Shown piece by piece: positions 1 through 6,714 of a stretch of DNA of 10,678 nucleotides; the stretch's first letter is position 1, and each line of letters begins with the position of its first letter. Under the pieces are notes generated by a model that ran no database searches, was not told the origin of the DNA, and saw only the letters and a list, made by a program, of their open reading frames with translations. The DNA comes from JANRKG01 sp033763635 (lineage in GTDB: Bacteria > Cyanobacteriota > Cyanobacteriia > GCF-001939115): NCBI GenBank assembly GCA_033763635.1, contig JANRKG010000440.1:1-10678 (forward strand), written 5' to 3'. Made by a program: the position numbers and the translations under genes.

Positions 1-197
1 TTGTGGACGTAGCAGGGGTGAGACGGCAGGTGAATCTGGCCTGTATCGTTGATGAAGTGCATCCAATCAGCTCCTGTGTGGGAAATTGGGTACTCGTGCA
101 TGTGGGATTTGCCATGAATCGCATTGATGAACAGGAAGCCAGGGAAACCCTGGACCTGTTACAGGAATTGGCAGAAATTCACGCCCTTTCCAGTTAG
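1..197 (+). CDS. hypC: Hydrogenase maturation chaperone HypC, C-terminal part (5' end outside window)
   Basis: HypC is a small chaperone that binds HypD and carries the Fe(CN)2CO unit to the large-subunit precursor of NiFe-hydrogenase. The visible 65 codons include the family-typical stretch VDVAGVRRQVNLAC, followed by VGNWVLVHVGFAMNRIDEQEA and a C-terminal helix rich in Leu and Glu (ETLDLLQELAE). The frame is open to base 1, so the N-terminus with the essential Cys2 (usual start MCLAxP) lies upstream. The GTG at position 3 is an internal Val codon, not the start. HypC proteins are usually 75-100 residues, so roughly 15-30 residues are missing. The gene ends 36 bp before hypD and is evidently in the same operon. 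Identification rests on family motifs plus the following hypD. Confidence 0.93.
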   Translation, partial: VDVAGVRRQVNLACIVDEVHPISSCVGNWVLVHVGFAMNRIDEQEARETLDLLQELAEIHALSS

Positions 198-233
198 TTC
201 ATTGATTTTCCAAACCCTACCTCCGGTCTCACT

Positions 234-1382
234 ATGAAATATGTAAGCGAATTCCGCGACCCGGAAAAGGCCAAAGCATTGCTCCAACAGATTGAGCAAG
301 TCGTCGAACAAGTTTATCAGGGAAAACCCATTAAGCTGATGGAAGTGTGCGGAGGTCATACCCACTCTATCTTTAAGTACGGCTTAGAGGAATTGTTACC
401 CAAGAGCATTGAACTGGTGCATGGCCCCGGTTGTCCAGTGTGCATTATGCCAAAGGGACGGTTGGACGATGCGATCGCTCTGGCTGAAAATCCCAAAGTC
501 ATCCTGACCACCTTTGGGGATGCGATGCGGGTTCCGGGTTCGAAGGATAGCCTCCTGCAAACCAAAGCCAAGGGTGCGGATATTCGCATGGTATATTCCC
601 CCCTGGATGCCCTGCAAGTTGCCAAAAACAACCCCGATCGAGAAGTGGTATTTTTTGCGATCGGCTTTGAAACCACCAGTCCCAGTACGGCTTTGACCGT
701 GCTACAGGCAGAAGCAGAGGGAATTCCAAACTTTAGTTTATTCTGCAATCATGTCTTAGTGGTTCCCGCATTGGAAGCATTACTGGCAAATCCCGATCTG
801 GAACTGGACGGGTTTATCGGTCCCGGTCACGTAAGCATGGTGATTGGCACAGAACCCTATCGGATCATTGCAGAGCAGTACCATAAACCCCTGGTAGCTG
901 CTGGATTTGAACCCCTGGACCTGTTACAGGCGATCTGGATGGTGTTATTGCAACTGCAAGAAGGCCGCTGTGAAGTGGAAAACCAGTACACACGCCTGGT
1001 TGTTCCAGAAGGAAATCGGGTTGCCCTAGAATCCATCAATCGAGTGTTTGAAGTGCGGGACCAGTTTGAATGGCGAGGATTGGGAGACATTCCCCGATCG
1101 GGTCTGCAAATGCGCCCGAACTATGCTGCCTTTGATGCAGAACGCAAATTTTCCCTACCGGGGCGATCGGTGGCGGATCACAAAGCCTGTCAATGTGGAG
1201 AAATTCTCAAGGGCGTTCTCAAACCCTGGCAGTGTAAGGTTTTTGGAACAGCTTGCACCCCGGAATATCCGATCGGAGCCTGTATGGTTTCCTCGGAAGG
1301 GGCATGCGCTGCCTATTACAAGTATGGTCGGCTTTCGATTACTCAGGACAAGCTCGTTGGGAAGCCTACCGTAACTGTCTAA
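234..1382 (+). CDS. hypD: Hydrogenase maturation protein HypD
   Basis: HypD is a cytoplasmic 4Fe-4S protein that, with HypC, is the scaffold on which the Fe(CN)2CO cofactor of NiFe-hydrogenase is assembled, receiving cyanide from HypE. The 382-residue product has the normal family length. Key motifs: CGGH at residues 39-42, GPGCPVC at 64-70, GFETTSP at 144-150, and the C-terminal cluster-binding cysteines (C319, C321, C334, C341, C350, C358) within the stretches CQCGEILKG, FGTACTPEYPIGACMVSSEG and ACAAYYKYGR. No strong Shine-Dalgarno precedes the ATG at 234; this start gives the usual N-terminus (MKYVSEFRDP), so I keep it. A HIP1 site lies inside the gene at 471-478. It sits between hypC and the tautomerase remnant/hypE. 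No missing key residue is seen. Confidence 0.98.
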   Translation: MKYVSEFRDPEKAKALLQQIEQVVEQVYQGKPIKLMEVCGGHTHSIFKYGLEELLPKSIELVHGPGCPVCIMPKGRLDDAIALAENPKVILTTFGDAMRVPGSKDSLLQTKAKGADIRMVYSPLDALQVAKNNPDREVVFFAIGFETTSPSTALTVLQAEAEGIPNFSLFCNHVLVVPALEALLANPDLELDGFIGPGHVSMVIGTEPYRIIAEQYHKPLVAAGFEPLDLLQAIWMVLLQLQEGRCEVENQYTRLVVPEGNRVALESINRVFEVRDQFEWRGLGDIPRSGLQMRPNYAAFDAERKFSLPGRSVADHKACQCGEILKGVLKPWQCKVFGTACTPEYPIGACMVSSEGACAAYYKYGRLSITQDKLVGKPTVTV

Positions 1383-1408
1383 TCCAAACCCTGAAAGGAG
1401 AAAGCACG

Positions 1409-1511
1409 ATGCCTTTTATCACTTTGCAAATTGGAAAAAGTCATTCCATTAAACAGCCCGTAGGCGGCAGTCAGCGAGGCTCCTGAACCCTTCACCGTTT
1501 TACCAAGATGA
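1409..1511 (+). pseudogene. Remnant of a 4-oxalocrotonate-tautomerase-like gene (or 25-aa residual ORF)
   Basis: A strong Shine-Dalgarno (AAAGGAG, 1394-1400) sits 8 nt before an ATG at 1409. The frame reads MPFITLQIGKSHSIKQ, which resembles the N-terminus of 4-oxalocrotonate tautomerase family enzymes, whose Pro after the initiator Met is the catalytic base. It then loses similarity and stops at 1484-1486, giving 25 residues. In the next frame, 1464-1508 reads AAVSEAPEPFTVLPR, which looks like the next conserved parts of the same family (the helix around AAVSEA, then the strand around PEPFTVL) with about 10-14 residues deleted between them; that frame stops at 1509-1511. The usual ~60-70 residue protein is therefore broken by a frameshift, an internal deletion and loss of its C-terminal half. 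The ribosome binding site is intact, so a 25-residue peptide could still be made. Family assignment is from memory of motifs and is an inference. Confidence 0.6.
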
Positions 1512-2587
1512 ACTTCTCCCTTTCCCCAACCCCCGATCGCCCCAATAAACGGCGCACGCCCTTCCGTGACACCACTCTGACCCTGGCGCATGGAAGCGGG
1601 GGCCGAGCCATGCGTGACCTAATTGACGCAATCATGGTCGAGAGTTTCGCCAACCCCACCCTTTCCCAATTGGAAGATCAAGCTCGATTTAACCTGGCGG
1701 ATTTGATGGCGTTGGGCGATCGGCTTGCCTTTACCACCGATTCCTTTGTCGTCGATCCCCTGTTTTTCCCCGGCAGTGACATCGGAGCCTTGGCAATCAA
1801 TGGGACGGTGAACGATCTGGCGGTGAGCGGGGCACGTCCTCTGTACCTCACCTGTAGCCTGATCCTGGAGGAAGGGCTGTCCATCGTTCTCCTGCGGCAA
1901 GTTATCCAGAGTATGCAGGAAGCAGCGATCGCTGCTGGGGTGCAAATCGTCACGGGAGATACGAAGGTTGTCCAACGGGGAGCCGCTGACAAGCTCTTTA
2001 TCAATACGGCTGGCATCGGGGTGATGCGGACAGGCGTTACCCCCGCCGCTCACCAGATCCAGCCAGGAGATCTGGTATTGGTGAATGGCACGTTAGGGGA
2101 TCATGGAGCGGCGATTTTGGTGGCGCGGGGCGAGTTGGCGATCGACACAGATATCGTCAGCGATTGCCAACCCCTCCACAGCCTGGTGGAGGCGATTTTG
2201 CAGGTCTGTCCGGAAGTGCGGGCGATGCGCGATGCTACCCGGGGCGGACTGGCAACGGTCTTGAATGAGTTCGCCCAAAGTGCTTGGGTGGGCATTCGCC
2301 TGGAGGAAAACAAGATTCCCGTACAGGAAGCCGTGGGGGGCTTGTGTGAACTCCTGGGCCTGGACCCCTTGTATTTAGCGAACGAGGGGAAACTGGTGGT
2401 CGTTGTGCCTCCAGCAGCCGGAGCAGCGGTTCTGGCGGCGATGCAGAGTCATCCCGCAGGTCGAGAATCCCGCATCATTGGGGAAGCGATCGCCCACCCT
2501 CCCGGAGTGGTGCTGATGAAAACCGCCTTCGGAGCCGAGCGGGTGGTAGACATGCTGGTGGGCGATCAGTTGCCTCGCATTTGTTAG
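1508..2587 (+). CDS. hypE: Hydrogenase maturation protein HypE (carbamoyl dehydratase)
   Basis: HypE receives a carbamoyl group from HypF on its C-terminal cysteine and dehydrates it with ATP to a thiocyanate, the source of the CN ligands of NiFe-hydrogenase. The 359-residue protein ends in PRIC, with the obligatory terminal Cys359. Other motifs: LAHGSGG at 26-32, NDLAVSGARPLYLTCSLILE at 102-121, VTGDTKVV at 148-155, GTLGDHGAAI at 194-203 and RDATRGGLATVLNE at 241-254, as in the PurM/AIR-synthase-like ATP-binding fold. The first ~24 residues are a variable Pro/Arg-rich extension. The start at 1508 has no clear Shine-Dalgarno; an in-frame TGA at 1484-1486 prevents extension, and no other early ATG precedes the conserved core. 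HIP1 sites lie at 1925 and 2486. hypA starts 11 bp after the stop. Confidence 0.97.
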   Translation: MNFSLSPTPDRPNKRRTPFRDTTLTLAHGSGGRAMRDLIDAIMVESFANPTLSQLEDQARFNLADLMALGDRLAFTTDSFVVDPLFFPGSDIGALAINGTVNDLAVSGARPLYLTCSLILEEGLSIVLLRQVIQSMQEAAIAAGVQIVTGDTKVVQRGAADKLFINTAGIGVMRTGVTPAAHQIQPGDLVLVNGTLGDHGAAILVARGELAIDTDIVSDCQPLHSLVEAILQVCPEVRAMRDATRGGLATVLNEFAQSAWVGIRLEENKIPVQEAVGGLCELLGLDPLYLANEGKLVVVVPPAAGAAVLAAMQSHPAGRESRIIGEAIAHPPGVVLMKTAFGAERVVDMLVGDQLPRIC

Positions 2588-2598
2588 GAAGGGGAACC

Positions 2599-2940
2599 AT
2601 GCACGAATTAGGGATTACTCAAAACATTGTGGCGATCGTCTCAGAACATGCAGGAAACAACCGAGTTCAGAGGGTCGTGCTAGAAATTGGGCAACTCTCA
2701 GCCATCTTGCCAGAGGCGATCGAGTTTTGCTTTGAAGTCTGTTCCCGCGAAACCGTGGTAGAAGGGGCACAGCTAGAAATTCTGGAAATTCCCGGCCTGG
2801 GTCGTTGTCGGTCCTGTGGCACAGAAGTTCCTCTGAAGACACCCTTTGGGATTTGTGACTGCGGTAGCCGGGATTTAGAAATCATTCAAGGGCAAGAACT
2901 CAAAATTAAGGAATTGGAGACAGAGGAAATATGTGTGTAA
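2599..2940 (+). CDS. hypA: Hydrogenase nickel-insertion protein HypA
   Basis: HypA is a zinc-containing nickel metallochaperone that works with HypB to load Ni into the hydrogenase large subunit. The 113-residue length is typical. The N-terminus MHELGITQNIV carries the nickel-binding His2 with Glu3; the zinc site is C70xxC73 then C86xC88. The second zinc half is CxC (CDCG) rather than the CxxC of the Escherichia coli protein. The start at 2599 follows a purine-rich ribosome site (GGAAGGGG, 2587-2594) and gives the conserved N-terminus; a TTG 18 bp upstream in frame would add six residues and is less likely. The 3' end overlaps hypB by 10 bp, which suggests translational coupling. Confidence 0.96.
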   Translation: MHELGITQNIVAIVSEHAGNNRVQRVVLEIGQLSAILPEAIEFCFEVCSRETVVEGAQLEILEIPGLGRCRSCGTEVPLKTPFGICDCGSRDLEIIQGQELKIKELETEEICV

Positions 2941-3899
2941 CCTGTGGTTGTTCCGATGAGGGTCAGGCCACCCTGACCAACCCTGAAACAGGGCAGGTGG
3001 AGACGATCGTCGCTATGTCCGCCCATGCATCCCATGAGCATACCCATCTGTTACCCAATGGAACGGTTGTAACCCATTCCCACACCGAGCACTCCCATCA
3101 TTCCGATCATTCTGCTCACACCCACACCCACCATTCCCATCACCGTTCCCGGAACGGGCATTCCCCCGATCGCCCTTCTCACAAGGGTCACGCCACCGCC
3201 CATGCAACCGCCCACAGTGCCGCTGAAGCCCATGCACGGGTTCACCACACCACCCTTACCCTGGAACAAAATATCCTTGCGAAGAATGATCTGATTGCGG
3301 CCCAAAATCGCGGATGGTTCAAAGGCCGCAATATTCTGGCGCTCAATCTGGTCAGTTCCCCTGGCTCTGGGAAAACGACCCTCCTCACCCGCACCATTCA
3401 AGATTTGCAAGCAGAAGTCCCCATCTCGGTAATTGAAGGGGACCAGGCTACGGCTCACGATGCTGATCGCATTCGCGAAACAGGCTGCCCAGTGGTGCAA
3501 ATCAATACAGGCACGGGCTGTCACCTGGAAGCCGCAATGGTGGAACGGGGCTTGCAAACCCTCAATCCGCCTTTGAACTCGATCGTCATGATTGAGAACG
3601 TTGGCAATCTGGTGTGCCCTGCCCTGTTTGATTTAGGCGAACATGCCAAGGTCGTGATCCTTTCCGTAACAGAAGGAGAGGACAAGCCGATTAAGTATCC
3701 CCACATGTTCCGGGCAAGTGAGGTGATGGTTCTCACCAAAACGGACCTTTTGCCCTACGTGAATTTCAAGGTCGATCGGTGTCTGGAGTACGCTCGTCAG
3801 GTAAACCCTTCCATTCAAATCTTCCAGGTGTCTGCTACGACTGGAGAAGGATTAGAGTTGTGGTACGGGTGGTTAAAGGAGTTTGGATCGAAACGTTAA
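2931..3899 (+). CDS. hypB: Hydrogenase nickel-incorporation GTPase HypB with His-rich insert
   Basis: HypB is a SIMIBI-class GTPase that stores and delivers nickel, with HypA, during NiFe-hydrogenase maturation. Visible in the 322-residue protein: N-terminal CxxCGC nickel motif (C2, C5, C7); a His-rich stretch with 24 histidines between residues 32 and 106; P-loop SPGSGKTT at 143-150; IEGDQAT at 168-174; the metal site at the G-domain dimer interface, C197-H198 and C229; and TKTD at 269-272 as the guanine-specificity motif. The G domain (about 107-322) is complete. The His-rich region makes it longer than HypB proteins lacking such a segment and should give nickel storage as well as insertion. 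The start overlaps the end of hypA by 10 bp, with GAGGAAAT just before the ATG. It is the last hyp gene; tRNA-Ala follows after 73 bp. Confidence 0.97.
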   Translation: MCVTCGCSDEGQATLTNPETGQVETIVAMSAHASHEHTHLLPNGTVVTHSHTEHSHHSDHSAHTHTHHSHHRSRNGHSPDRPSHKGHATAHATAHSAAEAHARVHHTTLTLEQNILAKNDLIAAQNRGWFKGRNILALNLVSSPGSGKTTLLTRTIQDLQAEVPISVIEGDQATAHDADRIRETGCPVVQINTGTGCHLEAAMVERGLQTLNPPLNSIVMIENVGNLVCPALFDLGEHAKVVILSVTEGEDKPIKYPHMFRASEVMVLTKTDLLPYVNFKVDRCLEYARQVNPSIQIFQVSATTGEGLELWYGWLKEFGSKR

Positions 3900-3920
3900 A
3901 AATCGAAACGCCAAAATAAG

Positions 3921-3950
3921 TTGACAGAAAAGGGGCACTTGAGGCATCAT
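3921..3950 (+). promoter_or_regulatory. Candidate promoter for tRNA-Ala
   Basis: A perfect -35 hexamer TTGACA (3921-3926) is followed after 18 bp by CATCAT (3945-3950), which matches four of six positions of the -10 consensus. Transcription would start near 3957, about 16 nt before the tRNA. Read-through from hypB is also possible because no terminator is visible between hypB and the tRNA. Confidence 0.45.
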
Positions 3951-3972
3951 AGGAAATGCACACAAAGCACCT

Positions 3973-4045
3973 GGGGTTATAGCTCAGCTGGTAGAGCACT
4001 GCAATGGCATTGCAGGGGTCAGCGGTTCGAATCCGCTTAGCTCCA
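3973..4045 (+). tRNA. tRNA-Ala (anticodon GGC)
   Basis: A 73-nt cloverleaf folds by eye. The acceptor stem GGGGTTA pairs with TAGCTCC (two G-U pairs), the D arm is GCTC-AGCTGGTA-GAGC, the anticodon arm CTGCA-ATGGCAT-TGCAG has T33 and anticodon GGC (decoding GCC), the variable loop is GGGTC, the T arm AGCGG-TTCGAAT-CCGCT is standard and the discriminator is A. The 3' CCA is not encoded and must be added after transcription. The last 9 bp overlap the end of the opposite-strand reading frame that ends at 4037. Confidence 0.97.
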
Positions 4046-4468
4046 TTCCTCCCTAAGGTCGGTATCCGCACGGATTGTTGTCCCAACAATCCAAAAATCA
4101 CAGGCAGCACCGAGGCGATCGCAATAATACTTACCATTCCGGTTTTTCCCGTGTGCCATGTGTTGATCCCGGCTAGGACCCACTCGACCGTTCTTCATTC
4201 CCGTCTCTGAATCCTTTTTGGACAGAAACTTCCTTAAATCCTGGGAACAAAAGCCATAGGTTAGGACGAACTGCTCTCTACCGAAATGTTCGATGATCGG
4301 GTCGAGAAGATATTGACAAAGAGCCTGTAATGCCAGGCAAGTTTCCTCCCCGTTGTGTGGATAGGGATCAATCTGCTGTTGATACTCACTATAAGTTTTA
4401 GTACAGGTGCAGAAATCCTCCAACGTCAGATACTGCCCTAATAACATTTGAGGAGACCAGCTGTTCAT
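4037..4468 (-). CDS. 3'-truncated gene, cyanobacterial conserved protein resembling M15-type peptidases
   Basis: The 143-codon frame starts at 4468 with a good Shine-Dalgarno (GGAG, 7 nt before ATG), so its 5' end looks intact. The N-terminus MNSWSPQMLLGQYLTLEDFC and the later stretch YGFCSQDLRKFL look like a conserved cyanobacterial family that I recognise only loosely. DQHMAHGK (101-108) followed by RLGAACDF (118-125) resembles the His and GxAxD zinc-ligand pattern of M15A D-Ala-D-Ala carboxypeptidase folds, but with wider spacing between the two parts. After about residue 128 the sequence no longer looks protein-like (GTTIRADTDLREEWS) and the frame stops inside tRNA-Ala. From memory, full-length relatives are nearer 190 residues, so about a third appears lost, including where a last zinc ligand would be expected. 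It is probably inactive. A HIP1 site lies at 4115. Confidence 0.55.
   Translation of the reverse strand: MNSWSPQMLLGQYLTLEDFCTCTKTYSEYQQQIDPYPHNGEETCLALQALCQYLLDPIIEHFGREQFVLTYGFCSQDLRKFLSKKDSETGMKNGRVGPSRDQHMAHGKNRNGKYYCDRLGAACDFWIVGTTIRADTDLREEWS
4072..4092. repeat. Perfect 9-bp inverted repeat at the truncation point beside tRNA-Ala
   Basis: GGATTGTTG (4072-4080) and CAACAATCC (4084-4092) are perfect inverted copies separated by TCC. There is no T-run on either side in the correct direction, so it is not a standard intrinsic terminator. It begins 27 bp after the tRNA and coincides with where family-like sequence ends in the opposite-strand truncated gene. Confidence 0.7.
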
Positions 4469-4581
4469 TTTAAGTCTCCGTAGTTGGGTCCGCTTAATCT
4501 GAAGTTGCTCTTACTAAAGCAAGAAGAGTAGTATACGACTTTATTTTCATTGCACAAAAAATCTTCAATGGGAAAAAATTC
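4469..4581. other. Intergenic spacer between truncated gene and glmS end
   Basis: This 113-bp AT-rich spacer must contain the promoter of the minus-strand truncated gene and the 3' end of the glmS transcript. I see no convincing intrinsic terminator for glmS; only weak short inverted repeats (for example CTCTT and AAGAG around 4508-4528) are present. Confidence 0.4.
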
Positions 4582-6507
4582 CTATTCCACGGTGACTGAT
4601 TTTGCCAAATTACGTGGCTGGTCAACGTCTAAGCCTCTCCGGGCTGCAATATGGTACGACAACAATTGCAACGGAATCACTGTCACGATCGGCGATAGTA
4701 ACTCATCCACATGGGGCACTGGAATCAGGGTGTCAAACGTTTCCTCTGCTTCCCGTTCATCCATCGGTGTGACTCCAATCAACCGAGCATCACGGGCACG
4801 GGCTTCCTGAGCATTCGAGAGCACTTTTTCAAATACTGTTCCAGGCACCGCGATCGTCACAACGGGAACTTTGGCATCCAGCAAAGCGATCGGGCCGTGC
4901 TTCATTTCCCCTGCCGGATATCCCTCAGCATGGATATAGCTAATTTCCTTTAGTTTAAGAGCACCTTCCAGAGCGATCGGGAAGTTGATACCTCGCCCCA
5001 AGAAGATGAAGTCCTGGGTATCCGCAAAATCATGGGCCAGTTGCTCAATATACCGCTCCTGACTTTCCAAAATCATTTCCACTTCTGCGGGAAGTTGTCG
5101 TAACCCATCCACAATCTTGTTGATTTGTTCCACTGAAAGGGATTTGCGGTAATGAGCTAGGTCAAGGGCTAGCAGGTAAAAAGCAATTAATTGGGCAACG
5201 AAGGTTTTAGTGGCGGCAACCCCAATTTCAATTCCCGCACGAGTATCAATAATATGGGGCACGAGATGGCCCAGAGAACTTTCGGGACGGTTTGTAATTC
5301 CCAACAGACGAGGATGAAACGGCTCTGCCAATCCTGCCCGCCGTTGCTTTTCCATCTCCAGGGCTGCTAACGTATCTGCCGTTTCCCCGGATTGGGTTAC
5401 ACCGATCGTCAATGTATTCGGGGTCAGGGGAGTCGGAGAATAGCGAAACTCTGAAGCATATTGCACAAAGGTTGGAATTCCTGCTAATTGCTCCAGCAGG
5501 TACTTACCCACCAGGCCCGCATGCCAACTCGTCCCACAGGCCACAATTTGAATCTGTTGCAAATCAGCATAAAGAGATGACGGCAAGTTTAGCTTGACTG
5601 GAGAGCCTTCATACTCCCCTTCTGCCCTCTGCCCTTTGCCCTCTGCCTTCTCCTGCCCCCATTCAGCATTCAAATACGCCTCTAAGCAGGATCGAACCAC
5701 CCCCGGTTGCTCATAGATCTCCTTCAACATGAAGTGTTTGAAACCTTGCTTCTCCACCATCACCGGATTCCAGTTCAGGGTTAAGGGTTTTTTACGGAGC
5801 CGTTGGCCTTCAAAGTTATAGACTTCTACACCCAACGGGGTCAGACGGGCCAGTTCACCATTTTCTAAGGGGAGAACCGCTCTGGTGTAGGGCACCAGAG
5901 CCGGAGTATCCGAAGCACAGTAAAACTCGCCTTGCCCAAACCCTAACACCAGGGGAGCTTGTTGACGAGCCACAATCAGTTCATCTGGGTAATCTACGGA
6001 AATGACAGCGATCGCAAACGCTCCCTGAAGCCTTTTCACCGCTTGACGAGTAGCTTCCAGAAGGGAAAACGGTTTTTCTTGTGCTTGCCCACTTTTGAGT
6101 AAATCTGCAATCAAATGGGGAATTACTTCAGTATCCGTATCCGATCGAAACTGATGGCCCCGTTCCTTCAGATGCTCCCGCAATTCCCGATAGTTCTCAA
6201 TAATGCCGTTCTGCACCACCGCTAGCCGCATCTCCGTATCCATGTGGGGATGGGCGTTGTATTCCTCTGGCTTGCCGTGAGTTGCCCAGCGGGTGTGCCC
6301 AATTCCCAATCGAGCGGGATTATCGGCCCCCTCCAATTTTTCTTGCAGATTATGGAGTTTCCCCTTCGCTCGCACACAATGAATCTGGTCATTCCAAATA
6401 GTCGCGATCCCGGCGGAATCGTAGCCCCGATACTCCAGTTTCCTCAACCCTTCCAATAAAATGCCACTGGCTGCTTGAGTACCGATATAGCCAACAATTC
6501 CACACAT
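4582..6507 (-). CDS. glmS: Glutamine-fructose-6-phosphate aminotransferase (isomerizing)
   Basis: GlmS makes glucosamine-6-phosphate from fructose-6-phosphate and glutamine, the first step toward UDP-GlcNAc for peptidoglycan and lipopolysaccharide. The N-terminal Ntn glutaminase domain starts MCGIVGYIG, with catalytic Cys2 after Met removal, and has HTRWATHG at 71-78 and NGIIENY at 100-106. Two SIS sugar-binding domains follow: the first has CGTSWHAG (324-331) and TQSGETADT (371-379), the second LGRGINFPIALEGALKLKE (503-521). The C-terminus LAKSVTVE is the family signature. At 641 residues it is longer than E. coli GlmS (609); part of the excess is a Glu/Gly/Lys-rich stretch at about 285-300, in the linker between the domains, encoded by a heptad repeat. 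AAGGAG lies 10 nt before the ATG. No riboswitch-like leader or glmS ribozyme is apparent. Confidence 0.98.
   Translation of the reverse strand: MCGIVGYIGTQAASGILLEGLRKLEYRGYDSAGIATIWNDQIHCVRAKGKLHNLQEKLEGADNPARLGIGHTRWATHGKPEEYNAHPHMDTEMRLAVVQNGIIENYRELREHLKERGHQFRSDTDTEVIPHLIADLLKSGQAQEKPFSLLEATRQAVKRLQGAFAIAVISVDYPDELIVARQQAPLVLGFGQGEFYCASDTPALVPYTRAVLPLENGELARLTPLGVEVYNFEGQRLRKKPLTLNWNPVMVEKQGFKHFMLKEIYEQPGVVRSCLEAYLNAEWGQEKAEGKGQRAEGEYEGSPVKLNLPSSLYADLQQIQIVACGTSWHAGLVGKYLLEQLAGIPTFVQYASEFRYSPTPLTPNTLTIGVTQSGETADTLAALEMEKQRRAGLAEPFHPRLLGITNRPESSLGHLVPHIIDTRAGIEIGVAATKTFVAQLIAFYLLALDLAHYRKSLSVEQINKIVDGLRQLPAEVEMILESQERYIEQLAHDFADTQDFIFLGRGINFPIALEGALKLKEISYIHAEGYPAGEMKHGPIALLDAKVPVVTIAVPGTVFEKVLSNAQEARARDARLIGVTPMDEREAEETFDTLIPVPHVDELLSPIVTVIPLQLLSYHIAARRGLDVDQPRNLAKSVTVE
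5618..5652. repeat. Heptanucleotide repeat patch inside glmS
   Basis: Five consecutive 7-mers read CCTTCTG, CCCTCTG, CCCTTTG, CCCTCTG, CCTTCTC on the + strand. The patch is in the glmS coding region and is translated (minus strand) as the low-complexity stretch EKAEGKGQRAEG. The same family occurs at 6683-6710. Degenerate heptads of this type are known as short tandemly repeated repetitive sequences in cyanobacteria. Confidence 0.85.
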
Positions 6508-6682
6508 CGTTTGCGAACTCCTTCAGCAACGGCAGCGATTTCTGACAATACCATTTACCAGGATCAGTAATAACCCCTAATGGTTTACAAAATATAACTT
6601 TTGTGGGGGCGATCGTCACCCTCCCTCTCAATCGACATCCACTCTCAACAAGAATTAGCCAGAGAAAGACAGTCAAGCATTT
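6508..6682. other. glmS upstream region
   Basis: This is the 5' leader and presumed promoter zone of minus-strand glmS. It is AT-rich around 6570-6602, but I could not find a well-spaced -35/-10 pair. No open reading frame here looks like a real gene. Confidence 0.4.
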
Positions 6683-6710
6683 CCTTCTGCCTTCTTCCTT
6701 CTGCCCTCTG
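6683..6710. repeat. Heptanucleotide repeat patch downstream of psaC
   Basis: Four consecutive 7-mers (CCTTCTG, CCTTCTT, CCTTCTG, CCCTCTG) belong to the same family as the patch inside glmS. The patch lies just beyond the psaC terminator, in the spacer between psaC and glmS, where it is not translated. Confidence 0.8.
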
Positions 6711-6714
6711 TCAC

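Noticed and set aside
1048..1374. 108-codon frame overlapping the end of hypD
   Set aside because: It is an alternative frame of hypD across the conserved C-terminal cluster-binding cysteines.
2581..2598. Upstream TTG start for HypA
   Set aside because: It would add MLGRGT before the conserved MHELG and bury the nickel-binding His that must follow the initiator Met; it also overlaps the hypE stop.
3051..3557. 168-codon open frame antisense to hypB
   Set aside because: It mirrors the His-rich and P-loop regions of hypB, and its Gly/Met repetitiveness is the complement of His codons.
4550..4810. 86-codon + strand frame at the end of glmS
   Set aside because: It lies mostly antisense to the conserved GlmS C-terminus and has no motifs or convincing ribosome site.
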